From Vulcanimicrobiota bacterium (GTDB lineage Bacteria; Vulcanimicrobiota; Vulcanimicrobiia; Vulcanimicrobiales; Vulcanimicrobiaceae): a stretch of 13,504 nucleotides of DNA. Location: positions 1-13,504 of the forward strand of contig JABCZE010000013.1 of NCBI GenBank assembly GCA_013289785.1. The letters are read 5' to 3'. The position numbers and the translations under genes are program-made. The notes under the pieces are model-generated. The model worked only from the letters and a program-made list of their open reading frames with translations. It searched no databases and had not been told where the DNA came from. This document shows, piece by piece, positions 6,642-13,504 of this stretch. The first letter of the stretch is position 1, and every line of letters begins with the position of its first letter.

Positions 6642-7151
6642 CTAGGCTTTCTTCGTTCGGAACGTCGTTACCAGGAAGTGCGGGATGCAGTTGCGTCCGC
6701 CGTCATTCCAAAAGAGGCTGACCGTTACATCCGGACCGACGTACCATCCCGAACCCGATGGGCCCGCAATGGCCGATTGATAATAGACCGCGTTGGAATA
6801 TGTCGGGTTCTTGTGACCGGAAGGAAGCTGCGACTTGTTAATGCCGGTAAACGGCCCGGTGAACGTCGACGAACCGTTCGATTCTGAAAGCAAGAAGTCG
6901 AACTGGTTGCTCGGCGGCAACTGACCCTTGGTGGAGACGTAGATGTTCGCGATTCCCGGAGGAGCGTTCTTCGAGTTCGGGACCGGGAAAAGCACTTCGA
7001 GTTGGTTCGAGCTCGGCGGGCCGCCGCAGTTTCCCGTCGGCCCAGAAGTGGGCCCGGGCCCCGGAAAGCCGCCGTTGTTAGCGCCATTGCACCCGGCTAA
7101 GGCGGCGGTTGAAAGCAGGGCGGCGAGGAGTACGCCTTTGGGTTTTCTCAT
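6642..7151 (-). CDS. Hypothetical secreted lipoprotein
   Basis: This 169-residue protein has a clean lipoprotein signal: positively charged MRKPK, a hydrophobic core, and the lipobox LAGC with Cys21 as the lipidated residue. A Gly/Pro/Asn-rich flexible linker (about 22-49) tethers a roughly 120-residue globular part. That part has alternating hydrophobic strands (QLEVLFPVPNS, ANIYVSTKG, FDFLLSES, DVTVSLFWND, HFLVTTF), suggesting an all-beta, Ig-like sandwich. Only two cysteines follow the anchor (42 and 155). I recognise no family or catalytic motif. The start is supported by a GAGGA sequence about 10 bases upstream. It stands apart from its neighbours, with 57 bases to hslU and 53 to def, so it may be transcribed separately. 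Function unknown. Confidence 0.8.
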   Translation of the reverse strand: MRKPKGVLLAALLSTAALAGCNGANNGGFPGPGPTSGPTGNCGGPPSSNQLEVLFPVPNSKNAPPGIANIYVSTKGQLPPSNQFDFLLSESNGSSTFTGPFTGINKSQLPSGHKNPTYSNAVYYQSAIAGPSGSGWYVGPDVTVSLFWNDGGRNCIPHFLVTTFRTKKA

Positions 7152-7208
7152 GGTGTAAGAATCCTCGTTTCGCGGGAGGCGGACCTGTGAGTCCTAATGG
7201 GAATTCCC

Positions 7209-8641
<1,433 letters not shown>

Positions 8642-8645
<4 letters not shown>

Positions 8646-9187
8646 GGCAGCGTCTCCACGATGATGTCGGTATTGGTGTAGATGCAGATCTCGGCTGCAA
8701 TCTCGAGCCCTTTGCGCGCGATCTCGTCCACCGAGAGCGCAGTGTTGCGCAGCAGCGCGGTGCCTGCCGCCTGAGCGTAGGGGCCACCGCTGCCGATCGC
8801 CGCAACGCCTTGATCGGGTTCGATGACGTCGCCCGTGCCGGAGAGCACGAAGAGGTGCTCGGGATTGCCGACGATCATCAGCGCCTCCAAACGCCGTAAC
8901 GCGCGATCCTGACGCCAGTCTTTGGCCAACTCGACCGCGGCGCGCGTCAGATCTTTGAACTCAGCGAACTTGCCCTCGAACTTTTCGAGCAGGGTAATGC
9001 CGTCGGCGGCCGAGCCGGCGAAGCCGGCCAACACCTTGCCGCCGGAGATCTTGCGCACCTTGCGCGCCCCGTGCTTTACGATGGTCTTATCGAGCGTCAC
9101 CTGGCCGTCGCCGGCGATCGCTAGCTTTCCGTCGCGGCGGACGGCCAAAATCGTAGTAGAGCGAACCTTCATGTTAGCTTCTGTCAC
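8642..9187 (-). CDS. hslV: ATP-dependent protease proteolytic subunit HslV (ClpQ)
   Basis: HslV is the N-terminal-threonine peptidase of the HslVU complex. The protein is 181 residues from a GTG at 9187, or 176 from the internal ATG at 9172. The start GTG shares one base with the trmFO stop; the ATG has no better ribosome binding site, so the choice is open. The conserved core [20 protein letters not shown] follows. The first Thr of the TT pair (Thr11 from GTG, Thr6 from ATG) should be the nucleophile, so a 5- or 10-residue propeptide must be removed. Further conserved blocks are [17 protein letters not shown] and the C-terminal [10 protein letters not shown]. It overlaps hslU by four bases, as expected for a two-subunit protease operon. 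Confidence 0.96.
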
Positions 9188-10518
9188 TACCCGACCGGCG
9201 CCGCAACGGTTTCAGAAGCGAACCGCTCGATGGCGGCGAGCGCGTGCTCGGCCATCAGTCGGCGCCTCTCCCGCTTCCCAAGCTTCTCACTCCCACGCTG
9301 CGCGAAGGACCCCCACGTGACGTTCGACGGTTGAAAGTCGGCCGTCTGACGGTTTTGCAGGTGCGCGACCACGGCGCCGAACGCCGTTTCGCGCGGAAAC
9401 TCGACCGGCGGCAGGCCAAGAATCTCGCGCCCCGCGTGGATTCCCGTCATCGCGCCGCACGCCGCCGCTTCGACGTAGCCTTCCGCGCCGGTAATCTGTC
9501 CGGCGAAGTACAGGCCGCGCGTGCCGCGTAAACGCAGACGCTCGTCGAGCAGCCGCGGAGAGTCGATGAAGGTGTTGCGGTGCATCACGCCGAGCCTCAG
9601 CCACTCCGCATTCTGCAGGCCAGGGAGCTTTCCGAAGGCCTCTTTCTGCGCCGGCCACGCCAGTCGCGTTTGGAATCCGACGAGGTTGTAGGCGCTGGCC
9701 TCTACGTTCTCTTTACGCAGTTGCACGACGGCGAAGGGAGTCTGGCCCGTGCGCGGGTCGCGCAACCCGACCGGTTTGAGCGGGCCGAAGCGCAACACGT
9801 CGTCGCCCCGATCGGCCATCTCCTCGATCGGCAGACAGCCTTCGAAATAGCGCGTCTCTTCAAAGTCTTTCGCCGGATGGCGCTCGAGCGTTCGCAGATC
9901 GGCAAGCAGTTGGGCGTACTGCGCGCGATCGAGCGGGATATTGAGGTAATCATCTCCATCGCCCTTATCGTAGCGCGACTTTCGGTAGGTGAGCGATTCG
10001 TCGACCGAGTCGGCGGCGACGATCGGCGAAGCCGCATCGTAATAGTGAAGCCTCGACCCCACCAGCCCGTCGAGCGTTGCTAGAAACTCGTCGCTTGGCA
10101 GCGGTCCGCACGCGATGATTACCGGCCGGTCCTTCGGTATCTCGCGAACCTCTTCGCGAAGCAACGCAATCCGCGGCTCGCCGGCAATACGCGACTCGAC
10201 CAACGCAGCGAAGCGCGCGCGATCGACGGCCAACGCTCCACCTGCCGGGACGGCGCTCTCCCGCGCCGAGGTAATGATGAGCGACCCCAGCCGCGCGAGC
10301 TCTTCTTTGAGCAGGCCTACTGCGTTTTCCAGCGCTGCGCCGCGAAACGAGTTGCTGCAAACCAGCTCGGCGAGCGCGCCCGAGGTATGGGCGGGACCGC
10401 TGCGATGGGGGCGCATTTCGTACAAATCCACCTCGACGCCGCAGCGCGCGGCCTGCCAGGCCGCTTCGCAGCCGGCGAGTCCGCCGCCAACAATGGTCAG
10501 CCGTTCAACGCCTTTCAC
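9187..10518 (-). CDS. trmFO: FAD/folate-dependent tRNA (uracil-54-C5)-methyltransferase TrmFO
   Basis: TrmFO makes ribothymidine at position 54 of tRNA with methylene-tetrahydrofolate and FADH2 rather than SAM. The 443-residue protein starts with the dinucleotide-binding motif [12 protein letters not shown] (9-20). Two functionally important cysteines are visible: Cys54 in VCSNSFR (53-59) and Cys228 in [11 protein letters not shown] (225-235). The block [15 protein letters not shown] and the C-terminal flavin motif [16 protein letters not shown] are characteristic. The GTG at 10518 was chosen because it sits just before the Rossmann motif, while the longer ORF to 10653 would run through hicB. 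Neighbours topA upstream and hslVU downstream reproduce the Bacillus order, except that xerC is missing between trmFO and hslV and hicAB lies between topA and trmFO. Confidence 0.95.
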   Translation of the reverse strand: MKGVERLTIVGGGLAGCEAAWQAARCGVEVDLYEMRPHRSGPAHTSGALAELVCSNSFRGAALENAVGLLKEELARLGSLIITSARESAVPAGGALAVDRARFAALVESRIAGEPRIALLREEVREIPKDRPVIIACGPLPSDEFLATLDGLVGSRLHYYDAASPIVAADSVDESLTYRKSRYDKGDGDDYLNIPLDRAQYAQLLADLRTLERHPAKDFEETRYFEGCLPIEEMADRGDDVLRFGPLKPVGLRDPRTGQTPFAVVQLRKENVEASAYNLVGFQTRLAWPAQKEAFGKLPGLQNAEWLRLGVMHRNTFIDSPRLLDERLRLRGTRGLYFAGQITGAEGYVEAAACGAMTGIHAGREILGLPPVEFPRETAFGAVVAHLQNRQTADFQPSNVTWGSFAQRGSEKLGKRERRRLMAEHALAAIERFASETVAAPVG

Positions 10519-10552
10519 CCGGTCGCCAAAAACGTGGTCGAGCGATTTGCCG

Positions 10553-10768
10553 TCACGCCACGTGGATGATTTCGGCTGCAGAAACGGGGTCGGGGACCCG
10601 TTGACCGGTCTGCCGTAAGAGCTCGACATGCTCTTCGATGGCTTGTCGCACATTCTTCGTGGCTTCGTCGCGCGTCTTTCCGCCGCTCGTACAGCCCGGT
10701 AAATCGGGTACGTAAGCGCCCCACGTTCCGTCCGCTGCCGGCTCCAATATCACGACGTAGTCTTTCAC
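10553..10768 (-). CDS. hicB: HicB-like antitoxin (short form, no DNA-binding domain)
   Basis: This 71-residue protein has the partially degraded RNase H-like fold of HicB/UPF0150: DYVVILEP then WGAYVPDLPGCTSGG (16-30), with PDLPGC as the hallmark, then the helix TRDEATKNVRQAIEEHVELL. The chain ends after this domain (PVSAAEIIHVA), so it carries no C-terminal ribbon-helix-helix or helix-turn-helix, unlike autoregulating HicB antitoxins. It should neutralise the HicA toxin by direct binding; operon control would need another factor. The GTG start overlaps the hicA stop as GTGA, and CAGGCAGG upstream offers a modest ribosome binding site. Confidence 0.87.
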   Translation of the reverse strand: MKDYVVILEPAADGTWGAYVPDLPGCTSGGKTRDEATKNVRQAIEEHVELLRQTGQRVPDPVSAAEIIHVA

Positions 10769-10953
10769 TTCAAACCTGCCTGCTTCAAAATTGAGTTGAG
10801 TATCGAGCGAGGCACGTCGCTCCCCGACAAATGCCCCGCGATTGTGACAACCCCCGGCTTGGTAGGGTGTGTATAGTGCCGATGCGACCCGCGCGTCCGA
10901 GCTAGGGTCCAGCCGTCCCGCTCGATTACTTTGACGATATCTCGGTACTTCAT
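10765..10953 (-). CDS. hicA: HicA-family mRNA interferase toxin
   Basis: The 62-residue protein matches HicA/YcfA in length and pattern. It has the N-terminal helix YRDIVKVIERDGW, the catalytic block TRGSHRHYTHP (20-30) with His24 as the probable active residue, then VVTIAGHLSGSDVPRSILNSILKQAGL. HicA folds like a double-stranded RNA-binding domain and cleaves mRNA when free of HicB. The toxin-first order and the 4-base overlap with hicB are standard for type II hicAB modules. No catalytic residue appears missing, so the module may be functional. It lies between topA and trmFO, two genes commonly adjacent, suggesting insertion. Confidence 0.9.
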   Translation of the reverse strand: MKYRDIVKVIERDGWTLARTRGSHRHYTHPTKPGVVTIAGHLSGSDVPRSILNSILKQAGLK

Positions 10954-10977
10954 TGTTGCCCCGTACGCTCACGCTTA

Positions 10978-11004
10978 AGGCGGGGCCGTCTACCCCTATC
11001 GCCT
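10978..11004 (-). terminator. Possible hairpin between topA and hicA
   Basis: In the 80-base gap after the topA stop, AGGCGGGG (10978-10985) can pair with CCCC (10993-10996) and CGCCT (11000-11004), leaving a small bulge. It could attenuate topA read-through into hicAB. There is no T-tract on the minus strand and I see no convincing promoter for hicA in the gap, so the call is tentative. Confidence 0.3.
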
Positions 11005-11033
11005 CGTTAGCGGATGGCAGTTGTGAGGGCGCT

Positions 11034-13154
11034 TTAGGCTTCGACGGGTTCTTTGTCGTCGGGGGATTCCGCTTCCACGTGGTGCGTGCGGTCGGCGGCG
11101 CACTCCAAACGCGTGACTCCTCCGCGGCGCGTCTTGCTGACGACGTACGAGTCGCAGACCGGACAGCGTTGCGTCACGACGGGATCCCAGGAGATGAAAT
11201 CGCAGTTCGGATAGTTGGCGCAGCCGTAGAACGTGCGGCCTTTCTTCGAGCGGCGCTCGACGATCGCGCCGGCGCACTTGGGGCAGGCAACGCCGGTCTC
11301 CTTGACGATCGGCTTTGCGGTCTTACATTCGGGATAGCCGGTACACGAGATGAAACGCCCGAACCGCCCGGTTTTAATCACCATCGGGCGGCCACACTTG
11401 GGGCAGATTTCGTCCGTTGGCTCGTCACGCAGCTCCAAGCGCGGGAGCCTCTTTTCGGCTTCCTCGAGCTCGCCCGAGAACGGGCCGTAAAAGCGACGGA
11501 GCAGCGTAACCCAATCCTCCTGTCCGTCGGCAACCTTGTCGAGGTCGCCCTCCATCTGCGCCGTGAAAGCGAGATTGAGAATCTTTGGAAAATGCTCGAC
11601 GAGCAGATCGTTGACCGCCGTACCTATCTCGGTCGGCATAAAGCGCCGCTCTTGCTGCGTAACGTAGCCGCGAGCTTGAATCGTCTCCACGATCGTCGAG
11701 TACGTCGAGGGCCGTCCGATGCCGTTCTCTTCGAGCGCCTTGACGAGCGCGGCTTCGGTATAACGCGGCGGCGGCTCGGTAAAATGTTGCTTGGGCTCCA
11801 ATTTGCGGCAATCCAGATCTTCGTTCTCGTTCAACTCGGGTAGCCGGACGCGGCCTTTTGCGGCGCTCTCCTCGTCTTTGCCCTCGTCGTAGACGCGGGT
11901 AAAACCGGGGAAACGCATGACGGTGCCGGTCGCGCGGAAGCCGTACTCGCCCGCGGTCACGTCGACGACGGTCTGATCGAAAACCGCCTGCGACATCTGC
12001 GAGGCGACGAACCGTTCCCAGATCAGCGTGTAAAGCCGAAGCTCCTCGCGTTTGAGGTGGCCCGCGAGACGCTCCGGCGTGTGCAAAACCGAGGTCGGGC
12101 GAATCGCTTCGTGCGCGTCCTGCGCGCCCTCGCGGACGGCGTAGCGGCGCCCGCCGTGGAAGGCCTCGCCGTACTCGGCGACGATGAACTCACGGGCTGC
12201 GTCACGTGCCTGATCGCTGATCCGGGTCGAGTCGGTGCGCATGTAGGTAATCAACCCCACGGTTCCCTCACTCGCACCGAGGTCGACGCCTTCGTAGAGC
12301 GCTTGGGCGACTTGCATGGCACGGCGCACACGCATTTTTAGCTTGCGCGAGGCCTCTTGCTGCAGCGTCGAGGTCGTGAACGGTGCGGGCGCGTTGCGTC
12401 GAACTTCGCGCTTCTTGATCGAGCCGACGCGGTATGCGGCACCTTCGAGCGCCTGCAATGCCGCATCGGTTTCGGCCTGCGAGTGCAGTTCGAGCTTTTT
12501 ACCGCCGTGGGAGACGAGGTCGGCTGAAAACGTCACGTCGGCACCGGGCCCGGTTCCGGCTTCGGCCCGCGCCAGAAGTGCCGTTAGGCTCCAGTATTCC
12601 TTAGGAATGAAGGCCGCGATTTCGCGCTCCCGGTTGACGATCAGCCTGACCGCAACCGACTGCACGCGCCCGGCGGAGAGGCCGCCGCGCACTTTTGCCC
12701 ACAGCAGCGGCGAGATTTTATATCCGACGAGCCGGTCGAGAATTCGGCGGGCCTGCTGCGCGTTGACGCGGTCCATATCGATATGGTGGTAGTCTTTGAG
12801 CGCCGCAAGCGCCGCGGCTTTGGTGATCTCGTGAAGCTCGATTCGCTTGGGATCGGGGAGTTTGAGCAGCTCGGCCAGATGCCACGCGATCGCCTCGCCT
12901 TCGCGATCCGGGTCGGTTGCGAGGTACACGTCCGTCGCGCTTTTTACGGCGCTCCGCAGCTCCTTGATCACGTCGCCTTTGCCTTTGATAGTCAGGTACC
13001 GCGGCAAAAAGTCGTTCTCTACATCGACCCCTAAGGTGCTTTTTGGGAGGTCGCGCACGTGCCCCACCGATGCCTTCACCACGTATCGGGGAAGAAACTT
13101 CTTGATCGTCCTCGCTTTCGTCGGCGATTCGACGATGATGAGGGGCTTTTTCAC
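11034..13154 (-). CDS. topA: DNA topoisomerase I (type IA)
   Basis: TopA relaxes negative supercoils by a transient 5'-phosphotyrosyl break. The 706-residue protein begins with the TOPRIM domain: KKPLIIVESPTKA with catalytic Glu9, and DPDREGE (81-87) with the metal-binding aspartates. LSAGRVQSVAVR (159-170) is the typical DNA-binding block. The active-site Tyr304 lies in GLITYMRTDSTRIS (300-313), and ENGIGRPSTYSTI (476-488) is conserved. The C-terminus has two complete four-Cys zinc ribbons (584/587/604/610 and 624/627/645/651) and a third (664/667/685) in which a histidine near 691-692 may replace the last Cys. The GTG at 13154 fits the family N-terminus exactly. The in-frame upstream stretch to 13259 is translated repeat and promoter DNA, so I reject it. 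There is no ribosome binding site, consistent with a leaderless mRNA. Confidence 0.97.
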   Translation of the reverse strand: MKKPLIIVESPTKARTIKKFLPRYVVKASVGHVRDLPKSTLGVDVENDFLPRYLTIKGKGDVIKELRSAVKSATDVYLATDPDREGEAIAWHLAELLKLPDPKRIELHEITKAAALAALKDYHHIDMDRVNAQQARRILDRLVGYKISPLLWAKVRGGLSAGRVQSVAVRLIVNREREIAAFIPKEYWSLTALLARAEAGTGPGADVTFSADLVSHGGKKLELHSQAETDAALQALEGAAYRVGSIKKREVRRNAPAPFTTSTLQQEASRKLKMRVRRAMQVAQALYEGVDLGASEGTVGLITYMRTDSTRISDQARDAAREFIVAEYGEAFHGGRRYAVREGAQDAHEAIRPTSVLHTPERLAGHLKREELRLYTLIWERFVASQMSQAVFDQTVVDVTAGEYGFRATGTVMRFPGFTRVYDEGKDEESAAKGRVRLPELNENEDLDCRKLEPKQHFTEPPPRYTEAALVKALEENGIGRPSTYSTIVETIQARGYVTQQERRFMPTEIGTAVNDLLVEHFPKILNLAFTAQMEGDLDKVADGQEDWVTLLRRFYGPFSGELEEAEKRLPRLELRDEPTDEICPKCGRPMVIKTGRFGRFISCTGYPECKTAKPIVKETGVACPKCAGAIVERRSKKGRTFYGCANYPNCDFISWDPVVTQRCPVCDSYVVSKTRRGGVTRLECAADRTHHVEAESPDDKEPVEA

Positions 13155-13161
13155 GGGGCTT

Positions 13162-13190
13162 AGTATACCGCCGGGGTCAAGGCCCGGCAA
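13162..13190 (-). promoter_or_regulatory. Predicted sigma70-type promoter of topA
   Basis: On the minus strand, TTGCCG (13190-13185) is the -35 box and TATACT (13167-13162) the -10 box, with a 17-base spacer. Only seven bases separate the -10 box from the GTG start codon, so transcription should begin at or within a base or two of the GTG. The -35 box directly abuts a dispersed repeat copy. Confidence 0.65.
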
Positions 13191-13218
13191 TCCTTCGACT
13201 CCGCTCAGGATGACAATG
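13191..13218 (-). repeat. Dispersed repeat, copy 3 (topA upstream region)
   Basis: TCCTTCGACTCCGCTCAGGA followed by TGAC is the same element with one core difference (G to C). It lies between the divergent topA and histone-like promoters and touches the predicted topA -35 box. Confidence 0.75.
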
Positions 13219-13243
13219 CGCGTGTGCGCGCGAGCACGCGAAT

Positions 13244-13272
13244 TTGCATGATTCGGCAAAATCCTCTATGAT
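13244..13272 (+). promoter_or_regulatory. Predicted promoter of the histone-like gene
   Basis: TATGAT (13267-13272) is a good -10 box, preceded at a 17-base spacer by TTGCAT (13244-13249), a weak -35 box. Transcription would start near 13279, giving a leader of about 60 bases that includes a small stem (AGCGC 13283-13287 with GCGCT 13293-13297) and the 16-bp palindrome. Confidence 0.5.
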
Positions 13273-13312
13273 TGCGTGCAAAAGCGCCATGAGCGCTGTC
13301 CACTAACGCTTA

Positions 13313-13328
13313 TCGTCCCCGGGGACGA
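13313..13328. promoter_or_regulatory. 16-bp perfect palindrome overlapping a ribosome binding site
   Basis: TCGTCCCCGGGGACGA is perfectly self-complementary. Its last two bases are the first two of the GAGGAGGA Shine-Dalgarno sequence (13327-13334) of the histone-like gene. It could be a repressor operator, downstream of the predicted promoter, or in RNA form a structure affecting ribosome access. No loop separates the arms, so a protein-binding site is the more natural reading. Confidence 0.5.
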
Positions 13329-13338
13329 GGAGGAATGA

Positions 13339-13504
13339 ATGGACTCGGATTCCACGATGAACGGCATGGAGCCGGCCGTCGCCGCAGCTGTTAAGAAAGC
13401 TGTAAGGCGTCGGAAGAAAACCGGTCGTAAAGCCGCCGTTAAAAAGGCGATCGTCGGAGCGATAATTCGCAAGGCGGTTCGCAAGAGAGTGGCTCGAAAG
13501 CTGG
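13339..13504 (+). CDS. Lys/Arg/Ala-rich histone H1-like DNA-binding protein, N-terminal part (3' end outside window)
   Basis: The frame opens with ATG at 13339 and remains open to the window end (55 residues visible). The strong ribosome binding site GAGGAGGA (13327-13334; core GGAGG five bases from the ATG) fixes the start. The ATG four bases earlier is too close and its frame stops at 13394. After a short acidic/polar N-terminus (MDSDSTMNGMEP) the chain is a basic repeat-like series of AAVKKAVRRRKK, GRKAAVKKAI and IRKAVRKRVARKL, alternating Ala/Val with Lys/Arg. This composition is typical of bacterial H1-like or nucleoid-associated tails; a ribosomal or other basic RNA-binding protein is possible. 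It diverges from topA, so two proteins that affect DNA topology or packaging may share a control region. Confidence 0.7.
   Translation, partial: MDSDSTMNGMEPAVAAAVKKAVRRRKKTGRKAAVKKAIVGAIIRKAVRKRVARKL

Noticed and set aside
7199..7208. GGGAATTCCC palindrome directly after the hslU stop
   Set aside because: It is only ten bases with no loop and no T-tract, so it is not a usable terminator and may be chance.
10519..10653. Longer N-terminus for TrmFO
   Set aside because: It would overlap hicB, and the flavin-binding motif follows directly after the GTG at 10518.
13155..13259. Longer N-terminus for TopA
   Set aside because: It translates the dispersed repeat and the predicted promoter, and type IA topoisomerases begin at the KKPLIIVESPTKA block.
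13335..13394. 19-codon ORF starting at the first ATG after GAGGAGGA
   Set aside because: It is only one base from the GGAGG core, whereas the ATG at 13339 has proper spacing and a long open frame.
13266..13484. Minus-strand ORF opposite the histone-like gene
   Set aside because: It is antisense to the better supported plus-strand gene and crosses its promoter and leader; it has no recognisable features.

Overview
This 13.5 kb, high-GC window is chromosomal bacterial DNA. Nearly every gene lies on the minus strand, packed with 4-bp start/stop overlaps. Two partial plus-strand genes sit at the edges. Gene order points to the wider Terrabacteria: topA-trmFO-hslV-hslU recalls Bacillus (topA-trmFO-xerC-hslV-hslU), def-fmt-rsmB-PP2C recalls Firmicutes, and FHA-FHA-PP2C-SEDS recalls the actinobacterial fhaA-fhaB-pstP-rodA cluster. 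A lineage such as Eremiobacterota (WPS-2) or a neighbouring candidate phylum would fit this mixture, but that is inference and the sequence alone does not settle it.

Layout, reading the minus strand from the right: topA starts at 13154 behind a good sigma70-like promoter that would give a leaderless mRNA. A small hicA-hicB pair follows (10953-10553), then trmFO, hslV and hslU (10518-7209). A stand-alone lipoprotein gene of unknown function (7151-6642) separates this block from the second. The second block is def, fmt, rsmB, an FhaA-like protein, an FhaB-like membrane protein, a degenerate PP2C-like protein, a RodA/FtsW-type SEDS glycosyltransferase and a cytochrome c lipoprotein (6588-420). 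At the left edge is the 3' end of a plus-strand zinc metallopeptidase-like gene that overlaps the cytochrome gene tail to tail. At the right edge, divergent from topA, begins a Lys/Arg/Ala-rich histone-H1-like gene with its own promoter, a strong ribosome binding site and a 16-bp palindrome over that site.

Functionally the right block covers DNA supercoiling, tRNA m5U54 methylation and proteolysis. The left block joins N-terminal protein maturation (deformylase, Met-tRNA formyltransferase) and 16S rRNA methylation to a phospho-signalling/cell-wall module. In Actinobacteria that module runs under Ser/Thr kinases and a PP2C phosphatase. Here the PP2C homologue appears to have lost all its metal-binding aspartates, and no kinase or transpeptidase gene is in the window.

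The most interesting points are the apparent pseudophosphatase inside the FHA/RodA cluster; a dispersed repeat (core CCTTCGACTGCGCTCA) at three gene boundaries, where it supplies rsmB's stop codon, lengthens the HslU N-terminus and abuts the topA promoter; the predicted leaderless topA transcript; and the control region of the histone-like gene. I see no CRISPR array, tRNA, rRNA or transposase, and no stretch above 300 bases without a gene.
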